Numbered from the stretch's first letter, positions 31,963 through 43,672 are shown. The stretch is 64,000 nucleotides of DNA from Agapetus fuscipes (GCA_951799405.1 OX637361.1:9398170-9462169); one strand, 5' to 3'. Program-made: numbers and translations. Notes: generated by a model not told the origin, from the letters alone.

Positions 31963-33752
31963 TTATATAAGCACTCCGCTTCTGTCGGGACTCTCCTCGT
32001 ACTGCTCAGTAGTGATGACTCCGGTTTCACTATTCAGCTTAGTTATGGTTGTGTTACTGGACTTGGCCCGGGATTTCTTCTCAGAAGTAGACGGCTCACG
32101 GGTTTTCTTGTCTTTCCCTTTAGACATGAGTGCCACCGCATTGTCAATTTCTCTGAACTGCCATGTCCAGTGGACGAGGTACAGGAAGGGGCGATGATCA
32201 AACCGGTTGTCATCAGGACTGTAGCTCTCCGCGTGGTAAGAGGGAGTCAGTACTGTCATCTTATGGCGGTTGATGGCATAGCAGCGGAAGAAATGCTTCA
32301 CTTTAGCTGCCACCTCTTTAGGAGTGCAGTGGTCGCTCCACGTGTGCACCAGCTTACAGAACATGCTGTAGGGGCCGCAGTGAGACATCTTCCTGAGGCG
32401 ACCAAACTGAGACAGCTCGGCGTACGTCATGCCCATGTCCTGCTCATCCGTCTGCGCCAGCTGGCCCTGCTTCAGGGGCTCCAGCTCGGCCGTGGGAGGC
32501 GCCTGCATTATCTCGGAAATGGCGGGCAGGAAGAACCGGCTCTTTGCATAGTCCAGGAATCCTTTTAGGTCAGTTTTGGATATGCCACCAATAGGGTTAA
32601 CATCAGCACTGGAACAGTCGTACTTGGTCATGTAGCCGCGCAGGGCCTCATCCACATTAGCGGATCCAAGAACTAAAAGACCCCCGGGCCGGCCTCGCAC
32701 CCACAACATCAGCTGGGCAAACAGATACGACATCACCATGCGAATGCGAGCTTGAATGTTCTGAAGAGCCAAGTTTTGCCTGGCGCATCCACCTTTGGTA
32801 CGAAACTTTGGCGTGAATCCGGTGACTGTTTGAAAAATGTTGAGGACAGCTTTCACTGCGACATCTATGCCAGCGGAAAAGTGGTAGCTTCCTAGTTGAC
32901 TAGCGAGCTGATTTGCCCTTTGTTCAGTCTCGGCACTGGAATTCTCAGACCCCATGTAACAAGTCACAAGAAGACGACTGCACAACTCCATAGGATCAGA
33001 CGGTGTGTAATCAGACTGACAGATTATCTTACGGATATCACTCAACACTTGGCTGTCTCCTTTTTCAACATATTCACACACTAGGGTGCACATGGAGAAT
33101 ACTATGCAGGCAGTGCTGGCCGAGTCAACGCCTCCGCTTAACGGCAAGAAAAAGCCACCTTGTCCCGAGCGCCGCAAGTAGTCCCACAACCAGCAAGCCG
33201 GCCCCAGAGATATCTCCTCCTCAGGTGAGTGGTACACCCAGTCTATTGGTTCGCAGCTGGGTATACTGATGTCTGTGGTGTTGGACAATGCAAACTCTAT
33301 GGAGATGCGAGGGAAGGCGGGCGTCGAGGCAGCGAGGTGACTCCTGGATCTTATGTTAGCTCTGTATGAGCGGATGTCTTCAAGATCAATAGTTGATGCT
33401 ATGACTTCCACATCTACAAGAGAATACTGCTGTGTTCTTCCAACAATTGAGCCATTGACCGCAATACATGAGCAGCCATTGAAATACACCCTCTGTCCAT
33501 CACACCCTCGCAGGTTACTGAACAAGTAAGCCCCGCCACTTTTGAAGGTGGCACTCTTGACCAAATCCACGGTGACATAGGCTTTCCTCAGCTCCATGTA
33601 ACTTCCCGATCCATTGGAGATAATTTCCACTCCATCCAATGCCATTGGAATGTGCCGGCTGCTGGGATTCCAGAGTTCTTCACAAATTTCAAATCCGATG
33701 CAAGTATCTTGGGTAGAAATAACGGCATCACCTATAGGCACCGTTGTCTGCC
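31963..33752 (-). CDS. NADSYN1: Glutamine-dependent NAD+ synthetase, large 3' exon
   Basis: Makes NAD+ from deamido-NAD+ with ATP and glutamine in the cytosol. Numbering from the GTG codon at 33741, the exon holds the nitrilase nucleophile Cys20 (EICEELW 18-24) and the rest of the glutaminase fold to ~165. The synthetase domain follows: P-loop SGGVDS 202-207, LGSANVDE 358-365, [20 protein letters not shown] 373-392, [10 protein letters not shown] 431-440 and RHKMTVLTP 492-500. A Lys/Ser-rich tail (539-592) is lineage-variable. The GTG is not a start: the frame continues QTT to an acceptor, TCTTACAG|GG, at 33752, splitting a probable Gly codon. About 150 N-terminal residues (with the glutaminase Glu and Lys) must lie in upstream exons, which I could not find. 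No stops or frameshifts. Confidence 0.95.
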
Positions 33753-35154
33753 CTGTAAGATTTTTTGTTATTTTTTTTTGATTTTTTGTTACGTCGTGTT
33801 AAAAAAGTGTGTCATACGCATATGATTATTCGTGTTAAACGAAGCAATTAATGTGCTATAATATAAAAATTATTCAAATTGACAGTCCTTCGCAATCACG
33901 TGTTTTGTTATTTTTTGTTTACAAAAAAAAACTGCATATTTCGTATTGTGCAAATTATTGTTTTGATTTTTTTTTTGCTAATTATAATTAACATTTATGA
34001 AAACTTTCATTAGAACCTACCAAATTATAATATATCCAAATACTTAAATTTGCTGTATAGACATGGTAACTAATACAGAAGTCCTAAGACGAGTTAGAGT
34101 TGACAGGAAGTTGTAGCGAAATATCAAAGTTTGAAAGATTTCTCATCTGGGGCATATACTGCGTGGGTAAAAATATTGTTACCATTTTACTTGGGGTTAT
34201 TTTTTTTTAAACTGCGATTTATTCATTTAATAAGATATATTTTGCACAACATTGGTTTCACAGTACTCTTCTCGCTCTAGCTTACCGACTTCGCGGCTCA
34301 ATGTTGAAAGCGACTCTGGCTCCCCGCAGAATCTTTGCTAGTATATATATGGGCAGCTGAGACGATTCTTGCGTGTTCGAGATTATTCCATGTACTTCTA
34401 AAATGGATTTTTCGAAACACTTTCAAATTATTCGACGCACACCAGCGCATGCATAGGCGCACGTACTACGAATCCATAGCTAGTAACACTACAAACTTCT
34501 TCAACTGATATTTATGTGGAAATTTAATGGACGATGAGGACCTAGTAAGAGACAGATTTCCTGCATGGGAAACATAAGGATGTGGACCGGCATCAGAAGT
34601 ATTCAGGGATGGTTCAAACGCCTAAGAATAGAGGTGATCGCCATCGTCGGGGGAACCCGAAAGGGCTCATAAAGAAGAAAAAACTTTAATATTGTGTATT
34701 GTTTGTATATTTTAATGATATTTATTTTAGTGCTTATAAAACTAAATGTCATTCATCATTTATTTATTGATACACGATTTGATGGAAAACTGGTTAATAA
34801 AAATATTTTTACATAAAAAATCAAATGTTTATATTCTTCACATTAACCTCTTAATTATAAAACGATACCAAAACAAATAAATAATTAAAGAAATGTTTGC
34901 ATCATAAATTTTATACCGCTAAATTTATAAACATTGCACTGCCTGCAAAATTGGCATGTATGTAGCTTAGCCAGGCATGGGGATCAACTTATCGAAAAAA
35001 GAATGACAAAAAAAATGTAATCCGAACAACATCAAACTCTACAGGAACCATTCCGACAGTATTTTACACGCTTCCTGAAAATTTGACTAAATTCGGTTCA
35101 GCTGCTGAGGAATGCATGAGGAACATACATTCCATTTTATTATATTATTAGTTT
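33753..35154. other. Upstream intron or flank of NAD synthetase; degenerate tract at 34380-34690
   Basis: The first ~40 bases read as an intron end on the minus strand, A-rich with a weak pyrimidine tract. On the plus strand 34400-34690 reads KLFDAHQRMHRRTYYESIAS, then after a stop NLMDDEDLVRDRFPAWET. It has a coding-like look but I cannot assign it to a family. The rest is AT-rich. Confidence 0.35.
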
Positions 35155-35250
35155 ATTTCGATCAATGTATTTCTTTTTTATATGGCCAGTCACGTATTCC
35201 ACCCTCCACGTGGCCGGGCTGGAATAAATATTTTATTATTATTAATTTCT
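35155..35250 (+). mobile_element. LINE 3' terminus with (ATT)n tail
   Basis: TATATGGCCAGTCACGTATT, CACCCTCCACGTGG and AATAAATATTTTATTATTATT. It pairs with the copy at 13930 at roughly 80% identity by eye. Confidence 0.65.
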
Positions 35251-35390
35251 AATAAATATAAATTTTCACAGTGTTATTACACAAACCATACAAAATACAT
35301 TCCATTTAATAATATTAGAGATGTAACTAAATTACAATCGGATATGTAATACCTAAAAATAAATTACATAACAGTTCATCTCGTGGTTTT

Positions 35391-35640
35391 ATACGGTGCT
35401 ATTCTTAGACATTTTAGTCGCCCGTTGAGCCCACGCTTTGACAAACTCATGATGCATTTGTATAAAGACCTGTCAATCCAAGATGGCCGCAAGCGAACAG
35501 CTGATTAGTTTTCATACAAATATTACCGATATTCGGTAGGTAAGAATGACCGTGGTGATGAAATTTTCAGGGTAAGCATCATTAGTTTGTCAAAGCTTGG
35601 GCTCAACCGACGACTAAAATGTCTAAGAATAGCCCCGATA
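35391..35640. mobile_element. MITE, 244 bp, ~50-bp TIRs
   Basis: GCTATTCTTAGACATTTTAG (35398 on) recurs inverted to 35633, and pairing continues through TTGAGCCCACGCTTTGACAA. The candidate 3-bp duplication ATA (35391-35393, 35638-35640) flanks 35394-35637. The interior contains the ATTACCGATATTCGGTAGGT sequence also used by the CAG-flanked MITEs at 41836 and 59462, so this looks chimeric. Confidence 0.75.
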
Positions 35641-36072
35641 GTGTTTACATTGAAAATACCTCGGCGCCTGTCGCGACGTACGGATGGACCACTCTTACCT
35701 GGCGCCGCCCAGTTACCGTACTCGCGAGGAATTCATCTATGCGGTTTTCCTTGTTCGTATTGAATTATTGTGTTGACCTCACGACCTCGACAATTTTACT
35801 CATATTCTCTAAGGATTATTTAACAAAATAATATTGTCAAACCTCAACATTACAACACCTCGACTTGTGAACAAAATAAATCTTTTAAAATGTGGCCTAA
35901 AGTGTACTTTACCAAACGAAAAATTTCCCTACTCTTGATGAGATATGCTATACTCTAAGTTTAAACTGCTTTGCTTAAACTTCCATCGATCGGATAAATA
36001 GAAAAAAAAAGTATGAAAACTAGATCACTCACTATGCTATCGTATCTTTCATATTATTTTTATTGACCCGTA

Positions 36073-36308
36073 CCCTTAGTACGAGTTGCAAAACATGAGA
36101 AAAGTAAAGTTTACGGAAAATATTAATGCGTGATTTCTCCAAAAATCTGCCGTTTTTGTTTCTTACACTTTGTGGTCTTAGGAAAAGAGTTACAGTGATG
36201 AAGAAAATCAAGTTCAAACAAACAAAAACGGCAGAGTTTGGGGGAAATCACTCTTTAATAATCGCCGTAAACTTTACATTACTCAAGTTTTGCAACTCGT
36301 ACTAAGGG
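36073..36308. mobile_element. MITE, 236 bp
   Basis: The 22-bp perfect inverted ends begin CCCTTAGTACGAGTTGCAAA. Inner arms (TAAAGTTTACGG; TCTGCCGTTTTTGTT) also pair, so it is a foldback. The central CTTACACTTTGTGGTCTTAG relates it to the palindrome at 21797. TA precedes the left end, but no matching right duplication was seen. Confidence 0.75.
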
Positions 36309-36474
36309 ATATTTTCGAGGATATTTTACGCAATGTTGTATTCTTTATCCTAGACCTAGAAGGCAAAGACGAAAAAGGAAATCCTATCAAAATTTTCGTC
36401 GGTATTCAAATTCAAGTCTTCCACTCAGAAAGCAAAAGCTTCATCTGAGCTATCAACTGAACCAATTAATCTTT

Positions 36475-36717
36475 AATCTAAGTTGCAAAGATATATCAAC
36501 ATTTGAGATTCGCATCAAATGCATGCGTACGAACAAACACGTTTGAGTTAGCGCTTATAAATGCTGCATGTGTATTTATAAAATAAAAACCTAAATCTTG
36601 AATGAACATAAGCCCCGCAACGGTTGCCGACTTTCCCTAAACATAGGGACCATGGGTAAAGTGAACCATTTTTTCCTAGTACCTATGGTTGGTCAGGCTC
36701 ATACCAACCTGTAAGAA
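36475..36717 (-). repeat. Family A, full length, diverged
   Basis: TAATCTAAGTTGCAAAGATA to CTCATACCAACCTGTAAG. The CCCTAAACATAGGG hairpin is altered. Confidence 0.8.
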
Positions 36718-36745
36718 ACAAAAAATAATAAACATTCATTATTAG

Positions 36746-36779
36746 TTTTCTGTTTCTGTAATAATACAGAAACAGAAAA
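36746..36779. repeat. 15-bp perfect hairpin
   Basis: TTTTCTGTTTCTGTA and its exact inverse are separated by ATAA. Purine/pyrimidine-biased arms. No associated gene. Confidence 0.7.
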
Positions 36780-37194
36780 TTATTTTGAAAAATATATTAA
36801 ATTCAATATTCAAATGAAAATTTGAAATTTAAGTAGGTACCTTAGCCGGCAAAATTTCTGATTCACTGCTATTTTTTGGGTTTTTGCATGCTTACGGTAA
36901 AAACCTGTATCAAAAAAAAAGTAACAGAACCAGACATCGAATGAGTTTTTTGGTTTACGAATATAGTGAATATTGAGGTGTTATTTTTTTACACATGTTA
37001 GGAATCTTAAATTGTACGTTCATTAGTCAGATATTCAAAATAATTGATTATTCCAAGTGTCGTGTTGACACTCGGAATCACGTGAATTTGTTTTTATTTG
37101 AATTCATAATTACATACACTTTTGTAATTTTTTTAGTCTGCTGTTTCGTCTAATTTTGAATGATTCGTATTTTGTATATTTATCTCATAGTGCC

Positions 37195-37385
37195 ACTTCT
37201 ATCGAAGATTGGCAGCCAGCATGATTTTAGATGCTTCCACCCCTTTTTCATCACAGCTCAGATGCTCTTTAGCGTCCTAGACTTCTCCCCTGAATCCTTC
37301 CATGTATCAAGACAACTTTCTATTCTCCTTCTTCTTTCTGTGCCACGTCTAACGAAGATCGACAATCGTTACGCCTATTTTAGAT
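37195..37385 (-). pseudogene. LINE relic, uncertain
   Basis: Two related stretches (GTGCCACTTCTATCGAAGAT at ~37190 and GTGCCACGTCTAACGAAGAT at ~37340), with a CTCCTTCTTCTTTC run, resemble the antisense 3' region of RTE-like LINEs. Confidence 0.35.
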
Positions 37386-37394
37386 ATCATTTTT

Positions 37395-38599
37395 AAAAAA
37401 AACGCCATATTGCAAATATTAAAGGAAAAACAACAATTAAAATTAGAAACAAATCATTCAACAAGATACAAACATAACCTCAAAATGTCAAAATTTGACA
37501 CAAAACATTATCAAAATAGCTTCATTTATGTTGGTGTAACAAACTTTAATAAATTACCGACTGAACTAAAAAATATAAAAGATTATCATGTATTTAAAAA
37601 TAAACATAAAAAACATTTCGAAAAATATTAGATTTGTATACCAATTGATATTATTGCCTGTGCCTTGTATTGTTTTTTTGTCATTAGTAGACCTCTATAA
37701 ATCATATGTATGTATGTTTTTATTTTATTATACTGTTATGTAAATATAAATATTGAAATAAGTATGGGTAGTTATAGTTATAAGAGTCCTCATAGGTATA
37801 GGTAGGTAGGATCGATAATTGTGTATAAGTGTAGAATTCTCTAGGCTAAGTAGGTACTTGTTATAATTATAGGAATTCTGTATTACATTTGTAGGTAGGA
37901 TTTTGGTTGTATCTCTAGGTAGTACGTGAAGCGTCGAGAAGTAATAATTACTCTGGAACCGTCTGGCGACTTTAGTTCTGGATCATACTGCTCTGAAGAG
38001 TATAAAGGTGCGAATGGCCTGCAGAGCGGGCCAGTATCATAGCGACTAACAAAGACATCGAAGCCATCTGATCAGTGAACCGAAACCAAGTAGAATAATC
38101 GAGAAAGTAGTGTGAAAATAAATATTGTAACAGTGTAAAATAAATAACTATTGAAGAAGACCTGTGTATTTTTAATTTGAAGACAATTGAACCCTAATTT
38201 CGTAACAATACTTTGGTACCTACTTGCCTATATTATCTATGTTTATATATTTGCTTTTGTTTATTATACAGTTTTTTCTTATTTTAATTTGATTTCTCCA
38301 CATATCAGATCTCTTCACACTGAAAATACACATCATAAGTATTTGACTTAAGTGTATGAAGTAACTTAAATAAATTTCTAGTTTATAATTTAAATATATT
38401 AAATAACTGAAATAAATTTGTTATTACTATTGACTAAATTAATTGTGAATCCCTCACCACACACAAGAGCTTTGACTCTTTTTGGTGAGGTATAGCATAT
38501 AAAACAATTGAATATTATGTAATAGAAATAAGTTTGAAAAATGTAATGTATGTACTTAAAATGTCTTATATTAAATTAAAAAAAAAAAAAAAAAAAAAA
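37395..38599 (+). mobile_element. LINE 3' fragment with poly(A), carrying a nested solo LTR
   Basis: The frame to 37631 ends in YQNSFIYVGVTNFNKLPTEL, then FKNKHKKHFEKY, a LINE polymerase C-terminus. AT-rich 3' UTR follows and terminates in a 23-base A run at 38577-38599. The UTR is interrupted by the LTR at 37734-38207. Confidence 0.65.
37734..38207 (+). mobile_element. Solo LTR (Gypsy-like), 474 bp
   Basis: Begins TGTTATG and ends CGTAACA, with TGTTA/TAACA inverted ends. ATAC flanks it at 37730-37733 and 38208-38211, a 4-bp duplication as in many insect Gypsy elements. A TATAAAG lies at 38001 and AATAAA/AAATAAATA near 38117-38145. No second LTR or internal region nearby, so it arose by LTR-LTR recombination. 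Confidence 0.8.
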
Positions 38600-38775
38600 T
38601 TCACTTTAGATGCTACGACTCGAAATACGGACTTGGTGCTTTTGCCAAATCAATGTCGCAGGTTTTTCAGACACTATGTTTTCGGTCGTCCTTGAGTTAT
38701 TCTTCACTCAATCTTTCCTTGTATTATACAATCGAGGAGGCGGTATTTTTTATTTCTAATAACGTTACCAAAACT

Positions 38776-38975
38776 AAAAAATGGTTCACTTTGCCAATGT
38801 CACCCCTGTTTCAGGGAAGGTCGGCAAAAGTTGTGGGGCTTATGTTCATTTGAGGTTTGGATTTTATTTGTAAGTACGCATTCAGCATTTGTAAGCGCGA
38901 ACTACACGTGTTGGTTTGTGGGCATACATCTGAGAGCTTTAAATGAATATATCCTTGCAACTTAGATTAAAGATT
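38776..38975 (+). repeat. Family A, 5' end missing
   Basis: Starts at AAAAAATGGTTCACTTTGCC and runs to CTTGCAACTTAGATTAAAG. Same subtype as 25257 (TATCCTTGCAACTTAG, AGCTTTAAATGAA). Confidence 0.85.
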
Positions 38976-39339
38976 ACCAAAGTTGGGGTTACAGGGCGTG
39001 GGTCAGAGGAGGGAGACCATGTAGTAGTTGGTTTGCGTACCCACCTAATCAACTCTACCTGTAATTCTGACGCCATTTCGCTAGAGGTATCAGCTTTTGG
39101 TTCTAATACATTTTTGTTGAAGTTTGATCGAAAAGTATTCTGTATTAGACTTCTGTTACTTGCTGTGTGTCTGTTGTTGTGTTTGCCTTTGCGGCCATTG
39201 TGTCAAGGCCTGATAGCCGCTCTGCATGATAATCGCTACACCAGTTAACTTATCGAACGATGCAGTCGATAGTTATCTTATCACACTCATCCTTTGTTCT
39301 TTTTGTGGATGCGAATCTAGCAGGCGCTAGCGCAAAGCG

Positions 39340-39500
39340 TGATCAAATAACTGAAATAGCAAATTACTTGAACATGTTGAGTGAGGAAATAGAAGAGCAA
39401 GAGTGAAGAGAGTGATGGATGTCGAGGATATGAAGGAAGTATGCAAGGACAGAACAAAGAGGGGATACGTCTGTGGAGCTACTGGCCACCCCTTGTGGAA
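39340..39500 (+). pseudogene. LINE C-terminal relic (CKDRKKWR family)
   Basis: Frame reads VMDVEDMKEVCKDRTKRGYV, then CGATGHPLWNGSW, homologous to the relic ends at 30352 (EEMKEVCKDRKKWR) and 51300. Confidence 0.6.
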
Positions 39501-39677
39501 TGGCAGCTGGATACTAGTATAATTACAAGCTTACACAGCATTGCAGGGAGTAGGTACATTTTTAAATTAAATTATCGACCTTTCCTTGACTTATATGTTG
39601 TTATGAAGCTGACCACTCATACTGCAATAAGGTTCACTGCCAATGTCACCCCTGTTCAGGGAAGGCCGGCAAGAGTT

Positions 39678-41445
39678 TATTTAAATCAATTAACGGCTTT
39701 CGCCTTTTACAGTTACAAAAAAATACATTTAAAAAATCATTGCATATATAAAGATAGAACAGATTTGAAACTTAAAGTAAAAGTAAAAACTCTATATAAT
39801 CTTAAAATTGGAGAAAACTATAAAAACTACTAAAGAACCATAAAAAAGCTAAGATTAAATCCATTTATATACTCGTAAAATACAATAAAATAAAAATAAA
39901 AACATATTAAACATAGACATAAAATAAAAACTATAACATAACATAAACAAAATTAAATATCTTTTTCAAGCAAGAGAACAGTAATTTAATCAACAAGTAC
40001 AACATACTAAGACCTAGCAGCTGGAGGAAATATTTTTTTTTATCAAAGTCCTAAATGAAGCGAGATCCAAATTAAATATGTCAATATCCGACAAATATTC
40101 ATTGCCCAGTCGATGTAAGCGGGGAATTATTGTCGATCTTATATAATTTGTATTATGGTTGTCTATATAGAACAACTCGCGATTTCTAGTACATCGTGTA
40201 GGTATACGGAATTTTATGAGCTGCAACAAATCAGGGTTGTCAAAACAATTATTTATAATTTTAAACAAAAAATTTAAATCCCCAATAATTCTTCTGTCCT
40301 CAAGAGATTCAATGTGTAATCTTGTTTTCAAACTTTCGTAATTTAAATCATGTCGAGGTATACCCAATTTGTAATTTATAAACCTTAAAAATTTATGTTG
40401 GATCCGCTCCACATTGTTGATATGGACATTGTAACTGGGAGACCATATTTGGGAATTGAACTCCAGCTGACTACGGACTAATGACTTATAAAGTATTGCA
40501 ATTGCGTTTACATTTGTGAAATCGCCAACAGTGCGAAGGACAAAGCCCAATGTTTGCAATGCTTTTCCGGTCATTTTTGTTATGTGGCTCACAAAAGATA
40601 ATTTCTCATCAAAGATAATCCCAAGATCTCTTATTTCCGTTACCCTGTCCAGTTTGTCATTTTCGATACAGTAGTTGAAGTGCATGGGATTTTTGTTTCG
40701 AGAAAAAGTTATACATTGACATTTTTCAACATTTAAGAATAATTTATTTCTGTGACACCACCTGCCCAGTTCATTTAAATTGTTCTGAAGTATATAGCAG
40801 TCACCTATATGTTCTATTATTTTGAATATTTTGAGATCATCAGCAAAGAACAAACATTCTACATCCCTCATCTCGCCAGCCAAATCATTAATATAAATGA
40901 GGAAAAGTATTGGTGCAAGATGGCTCCCTTGCGGCAAGCCGCTTGTTGCCTCAAAACTATTTGAAATGGTATCCTTTATCTTAACTCGCAACAATCGCCC
41001 CGATAAGTAGCTTCTAAACCATTCTAGCAAAGCACCCGTCAATCCTAAAACGGATAGCTTATTAAGAAGGATGCTATGAGGTACCTTGTCGAATGCCTTG
41101 CTGAAGTCCGTATATATGCTGTCCATTTGACATCCATGTGCAAGACTTTCAGCTATAGCATTTTCATAAATAGCTAGATTTGACAGAGTTGACCTGCCCG
41201 AAATAAATCCATGTTGTTGAGGCTCAATGATACAAGATATAGAAGGCATAATTTGTTCCAGCACAAGAGACTCAAATAGTTTCGCCATAGAGGATTGAAG
41301 GCATATTGGTCTGTAATTTGAGATATCCGTTTTGTCACCTTTCTTGAAAACTGGTGTGATATTGCCAATCTTCCACACAGATGGAAAAACTGCGTTTTGT
41401 AAGGATTTGTTAAAAATTATCAGAAGAGGGATAATAAGAGCATCG
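39678..41445 (-). mobile_element. 5'-truncated LINE inserted in family A
   Basis: The minus-strand element is truncated within the RT domain at 41445. Its 3' UTR ends GGCGAAAGCCGTTAATTG plus ATTTAAATAAA at 39678, without poly(A). The GGC..GCC end is a small stem-loop like that at 28545. Confidence 0.85.
40014..41445 (-). CDS. LINE reverse transcriptase fragment (jockey/CR1-like)
   Basis: The open frame extends to an ATG at 41501, but its first ~18 codons are antisense family A. Real RT sequence starts near 41445. Positions counted from that ATG: NYRPICLQSS 62-71, motif A YTDFSKAFDKVPH 130-142, GLPQGSHLAP 188-197, catalytic FADD 219-222, LGIIFDEKL, and a C-terminal RIQHKFLRFI..DIDIF region. 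The frame is uninterrupted to its stop at 40014. The protein would copy LINE RNA at a nicked target, but the endonuclease and the first RT blocks are missing, so it is inactive. Confidence 0.85.
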
Positions 41446-41659
41446 GTTGCTGGGCTTATGTTCATTTGAGATTGTTTTTTTTTGTTATCCACATGCGGCA
41501 TGTGTAAGCGCGAACTAGACGTGTCTGCTTAAGGAATGCATGTCATATGAATCTTATATGTTATTTAAAAAATAGATTATAGACCTTTTTCTTTGAATAA
41601 GATCATTATAAGTGTATATAAGTGAACGTGAAGTTACTTGAATATAATTGGTATCAGGA

Positions 41660-42010
41660 TAACCTGGAGGCCTCCTCCAATCTCCTCCATGCCTTTCAAT
41701 CACCTGCTATGTTCAGCTATTTTTAATTCGACATTTAGTTGGAGGGAGTTGGGAATAAGTCACCACGTTTGCGGGGCTGGTTAGTGACTTTTTGTTGATC
41801 CGCGGAAGCTATTTTATTTCATCCCTACTCTCCAGGGCTGGAAGTCTCATCACCACGGCAATTCTTAGAAGACTAATCAGCTGTTCACTTGCGACCGTCT
41901 TGTATTGACAGGTCTTCTTACAAATATTACTGATATTCGGTAGGTAAGAATTACTGTTGTGATGAGACTTCCAGCCCAGAAAAGCCTGGCGAGCATTCCT
42001 CAATTCGACA
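41660..42010 (-). pseudogene. Repeat D (LINE-derived), split by a MITE
   Basis: GGAGGCCTCCTCCAATCTCC..GTTGGAGGGAGTTGGGAATAAGTCAC..TATTTTATTTCATCC matches 54545-54785. That copy lacks the MITE and provides the empty site. Confidence 0.7.
41833..41979. mobile_element. Foldback MITE, 141 bp, CAG duplication
   Basis: GGCTGGAAGTCTCATCACCA (41836) inverts to ACTTCCAGCC ending 41976. CAG flanks both sides (41833-41835, 41977-41979), and the empty paralogue at 54750 has a single CAG. The arms pair over most of the length (TTCTTA..TAAGAA; GACTAATCAG centre). Confidence 0.85.
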
Positions 42011-42347
42011 CCCTAGACTAGCGGTTACAGGTTCCTCTGACTGTCATTGGTTCACATTTGCTAATATCACCCACATTTTTTCTTTCAAAATAAAAAAAAT
42101 ATTTGCTCCTTTTCCACTCTATCTGACCACTTGGTTGTTGTGATAACCTTTGTTGTTAGTTGGTGATCTTTGTCATTGTTCACAAGCGCTTGAAACATTT
42201 GTTAGATGCGATCATCCGTTCTATGGAGATCCATTAAATCATCCACAATCGCTTCATTATTACTCACCCATGTGCTAACATACATGTTTGGATAGATGCA
42301 CCATTTTGTATTTTACGATAAATTAAAATGCAGTAAAAAATTTAATG

Positions 42348-42430
42348 CAAGGTTTACTCAGCCTTCGGAAGAAATAAGTACCAGCCCTTTCGGGAGCTGG
42401 AAAACTCCCACATAAACTGAAAGTATGTTT
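42348..42430 (+). mobile_element. SINE-B body fragment
   Basis: AAGGTTTACTCAGCCTTC and CCAGCCCTTTCGGGAGCTGG, then a diverged CACATAAACTGAAAGTATG. Head and 3' end missing. Confidence 0.7.
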
Positions 42431-43185
42431 CTCACATATTAATCTGAAATTCCGACCATTGAGATGTTTTTGTAAATATGAAGCTTTCGGAATTATTGTT
42501 TTGCTTTTTATTTATATTTATTAAGCTTTTATTAAAAAAAATAATACTCGACTGCAAATATTATTTTTCACGATGCGATTAGTTTAATTCAAATTATTTT
42601 TTGCAAATTTTTTAATAACCCTAATATATTATGTACATATTGTTAATTATTTTAAATGAATATTTAGCGGATAATCGGGAAGTTATGATTAATTGTTCTG
42701 AGTTTTGCATAAAATTACCATTCATTTTCATGCGAAAACCGATCGTATTTTTCTCTACTATAAAACTCATTCTTCTATTCTACTAATTTGCAAATATTTT
42801 TTTTTTACCACTGTTTAATTCATTTTTTAATCCTCACTCTGTAACCACAGTAAGTCTTTTTTTTTTTTTTTTTTGGCATTTTTTTTCGCAACATCATTTC
42901 CTTGAGTACACAAATATAATATTATATTCTGTTAATTTAATTTGGTTCAGTAATTAACTTGTGTATAATAGAGTTAATCAATTTGTGCGCTAAAATGTCA
43001 GGAAACTGACAATTATTTAATTCGTTTGAAATGCAGAAAAATACATTTTTTCATTGTTAATCCAACTTCTGGATTTAAACGGCATTTTGTTAGATGTTTG
43101 TTCATTTTTACAGCTAAAATAAATACTCCGTTAAAGAATTTTATGTAGTAAATTTGAATTAAGTATCTATAATCGCAAAAAAAAA
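42431..43185. other. AT-rich tract, no feature
   Basis: Homopolymer-rich AT sequence. No frame or repeat recognised. Confidence 0.5.
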
Positions 43186-43517
43186 AAAAAACGCAACTAA
43201 GCTACACATATAGTGTAACTTCTTGCCGCGTTATCCCCGAAGGGGTCGCATGTGGCGAGTTGAACCTATTTATTTTTACAGGTAAGGGGGCCGGCCTTAC
43301 GCCAACCACTTCAGTTGAAGTGGGGGTTTCCCAGCTCCCGAGGGGCTGGTACTCATTTCTTGTGAAGGCTGAGTAAACCTTGCCGGTATTTTTATTATGG
43401 GGTTTTAAATAAACACCGAAATAGGAAATCATTTCTGACACCCTCCTCGGTGGGATTCGAACCCGAGCTCACGGGGTAGAATGCAAGCACTCTACCAACT
43501 GAGCTATCGACCGGACA
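43186..43517 (-). mobile_element. SINE-B, full length
   Basis: Near-identical to the 30630 copy but on the minus strand, including GGTAGAGTGCTTGCATTCTA and GGGTTCGAATCCC. Complete hairpin series. Directly abuts family A. Confidence 0.9.
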
Positions 43518-43672
43518 TCTATAATCTAAGTTGCAAGGATATATTCATTTAAAGCTCTCAGATGTATGCCCACAAACCAACAAGTGTAGTTCGCGCTTAC
43601 AAATGCTGAATGTGTACTTACAAATAAAATCCAAACCTCAAATGAACATAAGCCCCACAACTTTTGCAAAGT
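43518..43672 (-). repeat. Family A, truncated
   Basis: TCTATAATCTAAGTTGCAAG to CATAAGCCCCACAACTTTTG, then breaks into unrelated sequence. Same subtype as 44976 (AGCTCTCAGATGTATGCCC). Confidence 0.85.

Larger units (their letters stand above)
39582..41585 (+). repeat. Family A copy split by a LINE
   Basis: The 5' part CCTTGACTTATATGTTGTTA to GGCAAGAGTT lies at 39582-39677. The 3' part GTTGCTGGGCTTATG to TTTAAAAAATAGATTATAG lies at 41446-41585. GTT is shared at both breakpoints. Confidence 0.85.
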
